Source of the DNA: Nemertoderma westbladi
Taxonomy: Eukaryota; Xenacoelomorpha; Nemertodermatida; Nemertodermatidae
Assembly: GCA_032718475.1 (NCBI GenBank)
Contig: JAUCBJ010000179.1
Coordinates: 1-64,000, forward strand
Direction of reading: 5' to 3'
Length of the DNA stretch: 64,000 nt
Shown: in pieces, positions 10,631 through 21,490 of the stretch
Numbering within the stretch: position 1 is the stretch's first letter
Layout of the letters: the number at the start of each line of letters is the position of its first letter
Notes under the pieces: model-generated
The model's input: only the letters and a program-made list of their open reading frames with translations
Database searches by the model: none
Told to the model about the DNA's origin: nothing
Made by a program: the position numbers and the translations under genes

Positions 10631-11800
10631 ACTACTACTACTAGGATCGGCATGCTGCATTGCAGCTGCATTTTTAAGAATGCGGTGCCGGCTTATTGAC
10701 AAAATTGCACTGCCAATTTGCTAGATCATCCGCATCTTCAAGAAAATCATGGGCCACCATGCTTATTCACTCCATGAGGCTGCCAAAGTACAAGATTATG
10801 CACTGGCTGGTCCTCACGGCGAAAGCAATGTCCTGCAAAGCGGAGGCGATTTTGTTCTAGTGTCAAGCTTAAGGGAACCAATGAGACACCTCCAATGTTA
10901 TATAGTGTCTGGTTAGAAATGTGTGCATTGTACTTTACACAATGAACTCGGCATAGCATTCTTGTGAATGTGCCATCCAGAGATTTGGTGTCCTCAGCAG
11001 TTAGAGCCCAGCATGTACTCCCATAGAGGAGTACCGGAACTACTGCTGCTCTAAATAATCGGACCTTAAGTTTCCGATTAATTCGTGGTGACTTCCAAAT
11101 CCTTGAACGCCTATTCAAGGCTGCCCATGCTTTTCCCTTACGTATTCGAAGGTCTTCACCTGACTTTCGAATCCATGATCCCAGGTAACAGAAGAAAATT
11201 TTGGTCTCATTTTGATCCCATATAATGAAACTATGCTGAACATACGTGAGCCAGAGACTGAATCAAAGGCCTTGAAGAAGACAACAAAGATAACAGCCAG
11301 GTGCCTGTCTTTCTTTTTTGATAACTCTTCAATTATCCTTCTAAGTGCCAAAATGGGCTCCATGGTCCCACGACCTTTATGGAACCCATTCTGATTTCCA
11401 CGGAGCAGTCTCTCAATGGGATCCCTGATGCGATTTAATATAATTCTATTGTTTAGCTTTGCAGCAATCGAGATCAATGACATTCCCCGAAAAGAACCAT
11501 AGAGTGTTAGGTTGCCTTTCTTGGGAACTGGCACCAACTTATTTGTTTTCATTTCTTGTGGGACTCTTGTTGTTCGGTACATGTCTACTATTGTGGGATA
11601 GATGAGCTTTAAACACTCAGGTATTTTAAAGACCTCAGGGGAACACCATCTACTCCACTGGCACGATTGGTCTTAATGCTCTTTGCAGCAGCCTTCACTT
11701 CTGCAAAGGAGATATCGCCAATGTGAATATCTGGGAGTACAGACTCAGACACGTTTACTTCTATAAAGTTATCAGGCAATCCAACAACAATTCAGCCTAT
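10631..11800 (-). pseudogene. LINE-A copy 1: decayed non-LTR reverse transcriptase with internal deletion
   Basis: On the reverse strand this reads as a non-LTR reverse transcriptase. Residues such as RGMSLISIAAKLNNRIILNR and NQNGFHKGRG (11115-11582) are the finger/palm part; the stretch up to about 11800 continues it in other frames. KVRLFRAAVVPVLLYGST (10747-11118) is the C-terminal part. Between them the coding sequence jumps near 11190-11240 from the region before the catalytic FADD box to the region after it, so the active site is deleted. Frameshifts are present. The 3' end is a short (TAG)n run at 10631-10643, as in LINE-A copy 2 at 17506-18361. The clade is not resolved. Confidence 0.85.
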
Positions 11801-11804
11801 GAGT

Positions 11805-12440
11805 TGCTTCTACAATCTGAGCAGGATTACACACCTTCTGCTCAATACTACACTTACAGATAAACAAAGTTGACAGAAATAATTAAAATCTCAATAAAAA
11901 ACCCGATTAACTACTAAGTATATAATAATCACAATCGAATGTTCGCGCTTTTAGACCTTTAACAGTTTAACCTGCTAATTTATGTGTCTTATGATGTCTC
12001 ACAGCCCATACAAAATATGACCACAGCCGAAGCCAGTCTAGCGCGGTGTATGACCCACCGTGTGTGGGAGACTGGATTCTATGGCAGAGATAGGGGTAGG
12101 CTACTTTGTATTATTCGATTGATCTCGACTATACAGTCTCCAAAAACTATGTTTATTTTCAGGGCAATGCCAACATTCCTCTAGATCCTGCGTTTTAAAT
12201 ACCACACATAGTTATGACTTATACTAATTACAACGGATGGTCATGAGATGACGCAAATGTTTACATTCTTTAGAAATTTATTATTAATCGCTCACGCTCA
12301 CGTAACTGACAATAGTGCTGAAATACGCTAATTTGCTGACTGTCACCAATTTTACTCACATATAAGGAGAAATTTAGCTCACGTACGTTGGGGGTTATGA
12401 AATAGCATAAATTCATACAGACCACTGTAATTTGAGCCAA
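11805..12440 (-). repeat. Decayed LTR plus leader related to BEL-2
   Basis: From about 11960 the sequence follows the start of the BEL-2 LTR (GCGCTTTTA, then a shared stretch with CCGAAGCCAGTC and TATTATTCGATTGAT) with many differences. The 150 bases before it match the BEL-2 internal leader around 41816-41965. It is therefore a remnant of the junction between an internal region and a 5' LTR on the minus strand. A 66-codon open frame inside (11984-12184) is not coding. Confidence 0.65.
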
Positions 12441-12459
12441 GCAATTGTTACTAATGTGG

Positions 12460-12660
12460 GGCGAGCCACGAAGTGAGTGAGCCTTAGCATAGGGGTACCA
12501 TTAATCAATCTGTCGTTCTGTCGTGTTTTTTTTCAGTATTTTATTTTAAACGTTAATAACTCGGCCAATCCTTGATGAAATCTATCCAAACTTGGTACAC
12601 ATGTTGTTTGGCAAAATTTGAAAATTTTCCAAGTAGAATTTGCGTGGGGCCTTCGTGCAG
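12460..12660 (+). mobile_element. Short element of the GTGGGGC family
   Basis: It begins GTGGGGCGAGCCACGAAG (12461) and has GAGCCTTAGC shortly after, the same opening as the E1 elements near 30789 and 32237. After about 180 bases comes a second GTGGGGCC module with CTTCGTGCAGC at about 12643. The body is AT-rich and contains a CTGTCGTTCTGTCG stretch. It codes for nothing visible. Confidence 0.5.
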
Positions 12661-13326
12661 CATCAGTGTAACTGTTATTGCAGTTATAATAAATTTATTT
12701 ATCCAAATTTAAAATGCGTTAAATTATTATTACTGTAGGATATATCAGCTGGGTTTCTGACAAATTTTGCAATACATTGGGGCTGTCTGCCAATCTGCAT
12801 GTACCATGTGCACCGGTACTGTCCGGCTGTACTCAATCCCTGAATCGAGAATCCTGCAATCAGTCAATACTGCAATAGTGGTCAGCCGGTACCATACACT
12901 GCAGACATGCCATATCATGTAATCTAATTAAACATGGCCCCGGCAACCCTTGTGGTGATTATAGTTTAGGCCTAATTAGCCCAGTACTGGCACCGGTAAT
13001 AATAATATAATAGTTTAGATAGTTACCGCTAATCATTCAGTCATTGGCACGGTACACCGTATTGCTGTACTGCCATTGTAGTTCGCACCGTAGGTACCAC
13101 CCTACTACCGGTACCGGCTGACTGGTGGCAACTAGCACTTCAGCACTTGCACAGCAACATCACTACCGGCGATACACAGGTTGGAATTTATGTAGAGTTT
13201 GCTCAACAGTACAGATATAAAATAGTTATCTAAATTATATATATTACTATTGACAAGTATTGAAATATATACCGTTATTCGTGTTATCAGTATTTGCAAC
13301 ATCTGACATTGAAGAGGTGAGAGAAG
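12661..13326. other. No gene seen; AT-rich spacer
   Basis: Unique-looking sequence rich in ACCGGT words and short AT runs. I see no open frame with coding features, no RNA gene and no inverted repeat here. Confidence 0.5.
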
Positions 13327-13574
13327 ATGAATACCAGCACTCAACAAAACCAACGCTTATCACAGGTCGGTATGGTTACCTCGAAACCGGCGCGACTGTC
13401 CACTCGAATACAACTTCAAAACACAAATGCCAACAATAAACTGAAAGCGAATCGAACGTCTTCAGAAGAATCTGTCATTGGGACGAAGAAAAGGAAGCCG
13501 AAACCACGGGGATGGACCACAGCTAAGATTGAATGCTCCCATTGTCAGAGTTCCTGGACCGAAATTGAAACACC
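13327..13574 (+). CDS. Unidentified exon with half of a zinc-binding motif
   Basis: An ATG-started frame of about 82 codons, basic and rich in K, R, S and T (KKRKPKPRG), ends with ECSHCQSSW, a CxxC pair. It is cut by the start of the inverted-repeat element at 13574. On the far side of that element (15423-15510) another frame carries a second CxxC pair, LCGVC, and ends at a GT donor. The two halves look like one exon encoding a C2-C2 zinc ribbon, split by the insertion. The protein family is not recognised. It may be a broken host exon or part of an older transposon. Confidence 0.35.
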
Positions 13575-15422
13575 AATGGGGTAGACGACTTTTCTTTGGT
13601 TTCATGTGAAAGAGCATGTGAAAAAACCCCAGAGAGCAATTTTGCTTCAAAAAAATTAATATTTGCCGAGTTATAGCAATTTTAAAACGCAAAATTAGCA
13701 ACATCGAAAAATCAGGCCGTTTCAGAAAACTGCACGAGTGACGTCAGCCATAACACAGCAACAGTTGTCAAGCGCAGTTGATTGGCTAATATAACGTATA
13801 ATATTGCAGTATCTAAAATAAAACATAATAAATGTAGCTATGTATTTATTTGGATGTGTATTTGTGTTGTGTTAAGAATCGATTATAGGATAGCGGCATG
13901 GAGGCAAATTATTCATATCAAGTTAATTATTCTAGAATAATATTGATTTCGCCCATACCTGTATCGTAGAGCTGTATGTAGCTAAAAACAAATATAGCTA
14001 GCTAAATACTGCCAGGCGTTTCATTAATCTATTTTTTAATTGTTTTTACAGCGAACAATGCGGGATGGGTAGATTAGAACTAGATGGAAATTATTTAGAT
14101 TTTTGTACAGTTCACTGTAAAGTGTTACTGGTACTAGTGTTGCCTGTGTCACCATTATTCTGCCTTTCATAATAGCTGTTTTTGGTTTGACATTCAAAAA
14201 TATCAAAATACCAAAAAATACCAAAACATAATGTTTTGGGCTATAGGTTTATGTTCTTGACATATTTTGGCTAGTTACATGTGAAAAAAAATGTTTTAAA
14301 GAAAATAAAAACAAATGTTTGTGGTAGCTAGTGTTTTCAATGGTATGTACTGTTTTAATATTGTAGCTAGTGTTTTTATAAAATACCACAAAATCTTATT
14401 TTTTGATGCCATTTCAGATGCCATTACACCAACGCATGTGGTAGAAGTAAAATGTCCAACATCAAAACATGCCATTCAAAAATCTTATCTTACACAATCG
14501 AATATCATAAGCGCTAAATTCATGTCACAAATCCAACTTCAAATGCATCTTTGCAATAAACAATGGGCCTTGTTTAGCATCGCAGATCCATCTTTTGAAA
14601 TAAATGGCGAAGTGAAAATAGTTGAAGTATCACATGATTCCATATACATGCAAAGTTTACTGAAAAGTAGTCGTAGTCGTAGCTTCTGGAAGGAATATAT
14701 TTCCCAAAATTGTGAAAAAATAGATAATTAAAAAATGTAAATTATACAGTAGTTATAGTTCAACTAAATTCTGATTAATGCTGATTGTATTGAGATGGCA
14801 GCTGAAGATATTTTTACTACGTCATCCATTACAGCTACATGGACTAACTATCAACTATCAATTGGAATTCAATAATTTAACTTGTATAAAAATAATTACA
14901 ATCGAAAAAGTGCGAATCCACAATCTAATCCAAAGTAATCTAAGTTTTGAAGCTGAATAAAACATCAATAAGCTACTGGATTTCTATCACCTGGCAGTTT
15001 TAGCTACAAATATATTTTATTTGTATAGCTAACAACTGTATAGTTTGGGAAAAATAATTATTATTCTGGAATAATTAACTTGTCATGAATCAATTTCCAC
15101 ATTAAGATATCAAATAATGTATTCTTAACACAACACAAAAACACACTAAATAAATATTAGCTACACAATTTATTTTAGTTACTAAGAGATTTATATTGTA
15201 TAGTAACCAATGAACATTTACTGCTGCACTAGTGACGTCACTAGTGCAGTTTTCTGAAACGGCCTGATTTTTCGATGTTGCTAATTTTGCGTTTTAAAAT
15301 CGCTATAACTCGGCCAATATTATTTTTTTTAAGTAAAATTGCTCTCTGGGGTTTTTCACATGCTCTTTCACATGAAACCAACGAAAACTCGAAAAAAATT
15401 TTCCGAGTCGTCTACCCCATTG
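13574..15422 (+). mobile_element. DNA element with ~440-bp inverted arms carrying a YqaJ exon
   Basis: The left arm (13574 to about 14018) and right arm (about 14975-15422) are inverted copies of each other. The outermost bases CAATGGGGTAGACGACT match the complement of the right end. Inner landmarks are paired as well: GTGTTGTGTTAAGAAT near 13864 with its complement near 15125, and AAGTTAATTATTC near 13919 with its complement near 15070. Small indels separate the arms. The unpaired centre, 14019-14974, holds an exonuclease-like exon. No transposase is visible and no clear target duplication was found, so the superfamily is open. Confidence 0.75.
14418..14731 (+). CDS. YqaJ / lambda-exonuclease-like nuclease, C-terminal exon
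   Basis: An exon-like frame of about 104 codons follows a good 3' splice site (TTTGATGCCATTTCAG, ending 14417) and ends with a stop at 14729-14731. It has VEVKCPTSKH, where the E-x-K pair fits the metal-binding core of the YqaJ/lambda-exonuclease fold, followed by SQIQLQMHLCNKQWALF, which fits the Q-containing helix and the final strand of that domain. The usual upstream aspartate would lie in an earlier exon, which I cannot find. YqaJ nucleases occur in viruses, phages and several eukaryotic mobile elements. The location inside the inverted arms suggests it belongs to the element. Confidence 0.6.
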
Positions 15423-15510
15423 CCGATGGGCTTGATCTCTCAAACCAAAACTTCCTCTGCGGGGTTTGCGCGGCAGTAAAGATTGAAAGTCTGGAAGCTG
15501 GCATCCCTAG
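15423..15510 (+). CDS. Second half of the split zinc-ribbon exon
   Basis: Directly beyond the right arm the sequence reads ADGLDLSNQNFLCGVCAAVK and continues for about ten residues to a donor, CCCTAG|GTATTATT. The CxxC pair would complete ECSHC from 13327-13574. The frame is short, and the exact join cannot be proved without an uninterrupted copy. Confidence 0.3.
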
Positions 15511-15829
15511 GTATTATTATTATAAAGAGCGTCAGCCTGCGTTTAATAAATATATTTTAATACAAAACAGGTCGAACGCAAAGAGGCTTATAATGAAGAC
15601 GAGTACTGCATTGATTATATTCCTATAAACCACCTGGCTTTGCATATTGAACGTGCGTTTGGAAATAAGTTCGTGCTACCCTTCCGTGGGTGGTAGATGT
15701 CGCGGTTATGTATTGGTGGGAGGGGGGGGGGTGCAGATTAAAAGGGGTGAACACGTACTGTCCCCCTTTCTTTGATTAATTGGTGGTGTGGGTTAATCTC
15801 TCATAACCTGATTTTGTGATACAGTCGCA

Positions 15830-15890
15830 CAATTTTATTTTGTATCTCATAACTGGGCCTCGTGCTGCGGGAAGGCCCCACGAACGTGTT
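15830..15890 (+). repeat. Terminal module GCCTCGTGCTG...GGCCCCACGAACGTG
   Basis: This GC-rich module, preceded by an AT-rich stretch ending CATAACTG, recurs at 45596-45630 and, in reverse, at about 59205-59230. It is the second terminus of the GTGGGGC element family. TCGTG and CACGA within it can pair. The region 15630-15829 before it includes a G run and no gene. Confidence 0.5.
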
Positions 15891-16419
15891 CCCTTCTGCT
15901 TACCTCAATAATCAAGAAAGTCAGGGGAATTATCGATTATTCATAATTATTCTCCAAATATAAGCATCAATTAAATAGGTTACAAACCATAGTAATGAAT
16001 AACAGTGTATAAAACATTATAAGGTATGCGTTGCCGGCAGTGTCAGCAGTAAGTTTGATATCCAGAGTGAGTTTTAAGAGAGTAGAGTTAATTGATTTGC
16101 GTTCTGTGATTCTCTCTGGCCGCTGATGGTTCTGGGCAGAAATCAGAATCTCAGGAATGAAGGATTTGTCGCACTGCGACATTTACATATATAAACAAAG
16201 GCCGGTAAACTGAAAATCGCGCTGATTGAACGAAAAATAATATAGAACATACGGGACAAAGAAACAGCTGGCTGATTTCGTCATTATAGCTCTGTACCAA
16301 AACAGATGCTAGAGGGCATAAGTCTATACATTCTCCAATCCCTTTAAATAATGCTGGCCGTTTAGAGTAGTTTGCGAATTGCACAAAAACGACACATTTT
16401 TGCCACAAGAGCTTTAACA
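15890..16419 (+). repeat. Solo LTR fragment (second half), BEL-2-related family
   Basis: It matches 17425-17493 joined to 18374-18833 with many differences, and ends GCTTTAACA at 16419. The BEL-2 LTR ends comparably in GCTTTTACA, which supports an LTR origin. There are no coding features. Confidence 0.6.
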
Positions 16420-16719
16420 TCCAACAATCTCGTAGGGTGTCCTTACAACGTACCTGTAGCCGACAGTGGAGTGGTTAGAGCATTTTTTATGTATTATTTA
16501 ATTATATATTTATTGTAATTTAATATCTACATATCCCTATAGTTGTTAAAGACCATTTCTAATACTTATTGTTCCAGTATGTAAAATTTCAAACGTCAAT
16601 AAGATTTTAAATTCAATCTTATATACCAATTCAATTGAATATAAACCAATTCAAAATAATATATCTTTTATATGTCCTGTTCATGTCCTGGCATTGGATT
16701 ATTATATTGTGACACATAA

Positions 16720-16967
16720 GCTCAGGTACTCTCACTAAATGGTGAAACTGAGTTTTTCTCAATCCTGGCTGGCGTACTGCAAGGTGACACATTAGCACCA
16801 TTACTATTTGTAATCGTGCTGGATTACGCAATAAGGACAGCCACAAAGGGTGAAAATCTGGGATTCACACTTCAAGAACGCAGAAGTAGTAGATATCCGG
16901 CAACTACAGTCACAGACACCGACTTTGCGGATGACATCGCCCTGCTCTCTAATACGCCGATATAACC
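16720..16967 (+). pseudogene. LINE reverse transcriptase palm fragment with FADD box
   Basis: A continuous reading frame gives FFSILAGVLQGDTLAPLLF and later TDFADDIALLSNT, which are the conserved RT blocks before and at the catalytic site (F/YADD). It is cut at 16967 by the junction with a solo LTR and has no start. It is similar in style to LINE-A but cannot be joined to another fragment here. Confidence 0.8.
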
Positions 16968-17505
16968 GATATGACCACAGCCGAAGCCAGTCTAGCGCGG
17001 TGTATGACCCACCGTGTGTGGGAGACTGAATTCTATGGCAGAGAGAGGGGTAGGCTACTTTGTATTATTCGATTGATCTCTACTATATAATCTCCAAAAA
17101 CTATGTTTATTTTCAGGGAAATACCAGCAGTTTCTTTCAGGTGCTGCGCTTTAAATACCACGCAGAGTTACGACTTATACTAATTACAACGGGTGGATAT
17201 GAGACTGCACAATGTTTAATTATAATTAATTAATTAATTATAATGTATAATTATAATAATTCGCTCGCATTCACACAACTGGCAATAGTACTGAAACACG
17301 CTAATTTGCCGACTGTCACCAATTTTACTCGCATATAAGGAGAAATTTAGCTTACGTACGTTGGGGGCTATGAAACAGCATGAACTCATGCAAACCACTC
17401 TAGGCTATTGTGACTAGTATTCCCCTCCGCTTACCTCAATAAAACAAGAAAGTCAAGAGAGATACCGGTTATTCGTAAGTATTCTCCAAATATTAGCCGT
17501 AATCA

Positions 17506-18325
17506 CAGTCGAGGAAATCCTGCCAAGTACCTAACTGATCTAGACTTTGCTGATGACTTAGGAGTACTCTCAGAATCACTAGAGGGAGCGCAACGGCTCC
17601 TCAGCTCATTAGAACATGCTGCTTCTAGTGTTGGTCTTTTTATTAACTCCAGAAAGACCAAAATTTTGACAGTTAACTTTGAAAGTCCTCAGCAAGTCTC
17701 TGATCGGATGAGCATAAGCTCAAAGGATGGTATGCTTGAGCATGTGGACGACTTCTGTTACCTGGGATCATGGATCCGGAAGTCAGGTGAGAACCTTCGA
17801 ATGCATAAGGGAAAGGCATGGGCAGCCTTGAATAGGCTTTCCAGGATTTGGAAGTCACCGAAAATTAATCGGAAACTTAAGGTCCGATTATTTAGAGCAA
17901 CAGTAGTTCCAGTACTCCTCTATGGGAGTCCATGCTGGGCTCTAACTGCTGAGGACACCAAATCTCTGGATAGCACATTCACAAGAATGCTACGCCGGGT
18001 TCATTGTGTCAAGTATAATGCACACATCTCCAACCAGACACTATATAACATTGGAGGTGTCTCATTGGTTCCCCCAAGCTTGTCACTAGAACAAAATCGC
18101 CTCCGCTTTGCAGGACATTGCTTTCGCCGAGAGGACCAACCAGTGCATAATCTTGTACTTTGGCAGCCTCATGGAATGAATAAGCATGGTGGACAGCCCA
18201 TGACTTTCTTGAGACGCATCTTAAAGGACACTGGCCTTGAAGATGCGGATGATCTAGCAAATGTCATGGGTGATAGGGAGTTGTGGCGGTGCAATTTTTT
18301 CGATAAGCCGGCACAGCATTCTTAA
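17506..18325 (+). pseudogene. LINE-A reverse transcriptase, C-terminal fragment
   Basis: The frame is open from the insertion boundary to TAA at 18323-18325. It starts just before the catalytic box (TDLDFADDLGVLSES), continues through FINSRKTKIL and FCYLGSWIRKSG, and ends with the C-terminal region NRKLKVRLFRATVVPVLLYG and FAGHCFRREDQPVHNLVLW. It lacks the endonuclease and the first two thirds of RT and has no promoter of its own, so it is a dead fragment. It aligns with LINE-A copy 1 at 10747-11118 over its second half with few differences. Confidence 0.88.
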
Positions 18326-18361
18326 AAATGCAGCTGCAATGCAGCATGCCGATTCTAGTAG
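17506..18361 (+). mobile_element. LINE-A copy 2, 5'-truncated insertion with 12-bp target duplication
   Basis: The target duplication TAGCCGTAATCA lies at 17494-17505 and again at 18362-18373. The 3' end is GATTCTAGTAG, a short TAG repeat instead of poly(A). The insertion contains only the 3' end of the parent element, which is typical of target-primed reverse transcription that stopped early. Confidence 0.88.
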
Positions 18362-18833
18362 TAGCCGTAATCAAATAGGTTACAAACACAGTATTATAAC
18401 AATAATAAACAATATAAGTTACGCGGTGTGTGGCATTTAATCATCTGTCAGAATTTTAGTGAGGTATACGGTATGAGAGTACGAGAGAGATAATTTATTG
18501 TGTTTTATAATTCTCTGGCACTCTAGCCACGGATGGATGGTCTTTGGGCAAAGTCAGAAATGTCAGAATGAATGATTTCGTCACATTACGGTATACATAT
18601 GTAAACAAAGAATTCGCAAAGTGAAAATCGCGATGATTGAACGAAATATAACAAAATATAACACAGTCTCTACGCATAATGAAACAGCTGGAAAATTTCG
18701 TCATGTTAGTTCTGGATTAAGACAGACGCGTAGTTGCATAAGTTGATACTTCCTCCAACACCTTAGTTGGCCTTTTTAGAGTAGTTCGCGAATTGCACAA
18801 AAACGCCACATTTTTGCCGCAAATGCTTTAACA

Positions 18834-19945
18834 GGACAAGGTCTGTTTACACAGGTTACTCACCGAGCAACCCACCCAAGCTGTAGTATAGGTAAGTGTT
18901 AGAAGAAAGGTGATTGGTCACAAGCAATATCAATTCAGTTACTTGGTGGGTAATATACTGTAAGGAGAGATATTGTATATTGAATATTATAGTATTAAAA
19001 TATTAAATTTAATTTCATATTATTTTATATTCTATTATAATTCAATTATGTTCTCGGTTTACTATTCCAATTAAATTTGTTAGCCCCCCCCCCCCCCCCC
19101 CCCTGGCCGTTATACTCGTCCAAAGTTATTCTTAGCTGAATGTGTTAATTGATCCTTTAAGGGGGGGGGGGGGGGGGGGTAGCACCTCAAAATTGAACCT
19201 CACATTTTTGTGTCTCTGGACCATAAAATTTGGTGACAATTATTTTTTGTGCTACTAAACATCGTCTGGAATGTGTGAGAATAATCAAACCAAATATTTT
19301 TAAAATTGGCCCCAAAATGGCTCAGTAATGGCCAAAAGTGCCTTTTTGCGCCAAGGGCTATTTCTCCACCAATATTTGTTGAAATTTTGAATATAGTTTC
19401 AGAAGAACTTTGCATCCAATTCTTCTGAACAAATTTTTGCCTCAAATGCTCTGGTGCCTTTTTTAAACAAAAAGGCCCCAAAAAGGTTTTTTTGGGCCTT
19501 TTTGATATAAACAGGCTCCAGGGAATTTCCATCCAAATTTGTTCAGAAGTATGGAGAAGGGTAATCGTAACAAGTGTACCAAATTTCAACTCATTTCAGT
19601 TAAAATTGGCGGAGAAATTGCTTTTTTCATGAAAAAACGTCATTCTGAGATATGGGTGTTTAAAGTTTAAGGAACAATTCAAACCTTCCCGCTATTTTTG
19701 AAATTCAACGATATTTTTCATGCTTGCTAAACAGATAATTAGTAAAACAACGTTTTAGCAATTTTATTCATATCTGTACCGTGAGAGCCTTTTCTATGAA
19801 AACGGCCCCGTACAATTGTAAAATGTAGTGCTGCTCGAAGGCTTTTCAAAAATCAGACTATTTCCAAAATAGGTGGGTGCTACAACCCCCGTACAATATA
19901 TTGAACAGACGTTCACACCTCACACCATTGATCATCACATAGTAC
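18834..19945. other. No gene; AT-rich spacer with facing C and G runs
   Basis: The stretch contains a run of about 20 C (19084-19103) and, 57 bases on, a run of about 19 G (19160-19179), which could pair into a hairpin or form quadruplex structures. A reverse-strand open frame of 129 codons at 19200-19589 is rich in F and K without recognisable domains, and I do not call it. Confidence 0.55.
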
Positions 19946-20450
19946 GTAGGGTGAGTGAGGGAGACTTGACTTAGGGCACCCTCTCTAGCTTGACTAAACC
20001 AAACCCAGCCAAGCCAACCAACAACTCTTCCTTCCCTCTTTGCAATGTGGTAGCCCGCCAACTTGGTGATTGACAACTTAAACAAGATGCCGCTACGTCA
20101 GAAAGCGGCACGCATCAATAGAATTACAGGAAAACAATTAAAATGCTCCTGGATTGAAAATTATACAAGATGTTTATTATTAAAAAGTACCTTTCCGCGT
20201 TAAATTTTATTGCGGTTTTAATTAACTATTATTTATTTATTTCTTGTTAGGAGAACCATGTGAATGACCAGCTAAATTTGTAGAAAATTTGGGATAATAA
20301 TTTGATAAATTAATAATCGTATTTTTTGCATTTTTGCTGCTCTACTATAAAATAGACATGTTGAACATGTAATTATTACATTTCTTATGCATTTTTGAAC
20401 AAATTTACAAGAATGTGAGGTGGGGTTCAAGTCTCCCTCACTCACCCTAC
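19946..20450. mobile_element. MITE with 24-bp perfect terminal inverted repeats
   Basis: GTAGGGTGAGTGAGGGAGAC with TTGA (19946-19969) is the exact complement of 20427-20450. The 457-base centre is AT-rich and non-coding. No clear target duplication is visible, so the superfamily is not assigned. Confidence 0.75.
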
Positions 20451-21490
20451 ACACCCATAACCTGTAACAATAACATAGTCATATAAAATGCATGCCAGAC
20501 ATGTTCCCAGCAAGTATTGGAGTCTGTTATACTTTAGGTGAACTATGTACTAACCAACCGACATATAGACACAGTAGGATGCAGTTGAAATATGTACAAT
20601 AATTGATGATTTTCTGCCGATTACCAATTGTTTTCAGTTGCCATGCAACAGAGACAGACCTACTTGGTCAGGACTAAATGGTCTGAACTTAGCAATCTTC
20701 GAGGTACTTGACCCCAAATGGATTTTATTTGACTTTCATGGTAACTGCATTTCACATGAAACATTTCAGAAGGTCATATCCCCCCAATCAAATTAAGCTT
20801 TTTCTATAAATCTTTATCATATTGATTTAAATTTGTAACACAACTATTTCAAATCATCGTGGTTGTTACCATGAAGACGGAATTTTCAATTTTATAAGTG
20901 TTTTAAAAAAGGCTTTTGTAAAATAGCACCCTCTGAATCGTGGTCATTCTTCATATTAGTCTTAATTCTTTTCACATGAATAGAAAGCTTGCGTTGCAAG
21001 GATTCCAAATATGTAACAATAACTGAATTTCGTTGAGAAACAACTGAGATATGTGTTCAAAGATTGCAAGGAGTATCGTTCGCTGTATATAGGCCATTTA
21101 TTCTATTTAATAAAAACACAAAATTCTAGCACGTTTTATTAATTTTATTTATTTGTATGGAATTAATTTCGCACAACAAAATCGCCAGGACGACATTAAA
21201 CTTTTATTCAGTTGGGTACAGTTTAGAAAGCTCGGATTATTTAAATTCGTCCGTTTTTCCTATGTTTCGCATAGCGAACAATTGGTAAAACATATAAATA
21301 AAAGTATATATTATATTTCTAATTTATTTATGTTTTGAACATATGGAAATATAGGATAATTCACCATTTATAGACACAGAAAATAAATACTAGCAAAATT
21401 AATATGCCACCAACACAAACTTTGTGATTAACAATATAAGTTAGATCTAGAGTCTCGGCTACGGTTGATGTAATTCGTTGATCTTTGTCT
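20451..21490. other. No gene seen; 3' flank of the lectin gene
   Basis: AT-rich sequence without convincing coding regions. On the minus strand an AATAAA signal (complement of 21323-21328) lies about 165 bases beyond the lectin stop codon and is a plausible poly(A) signal for it. Confidence 0.45.

Larger units (their letters stand above)
16968..18833 (+). repeat. Solo LTR of a BEL-2-related family, interrupted by LINE-A
   Basis: The left part (16968-17505) is about 90 percent like 12014-12440 by eye. The right part (18374-18833) matches 15960-16419. The LINE-A insertion at 17506-18361 with a 12-base target duplication splits them. The start of the LTR is missing. It ends GCTTTAACA. Confidence 0.65.

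Noticed and set aside
19200-19589. 129-residue reverse-strand protein
   Set aside because: Low-complexity F/K-rich reading without domain, splice sites or supporting context.
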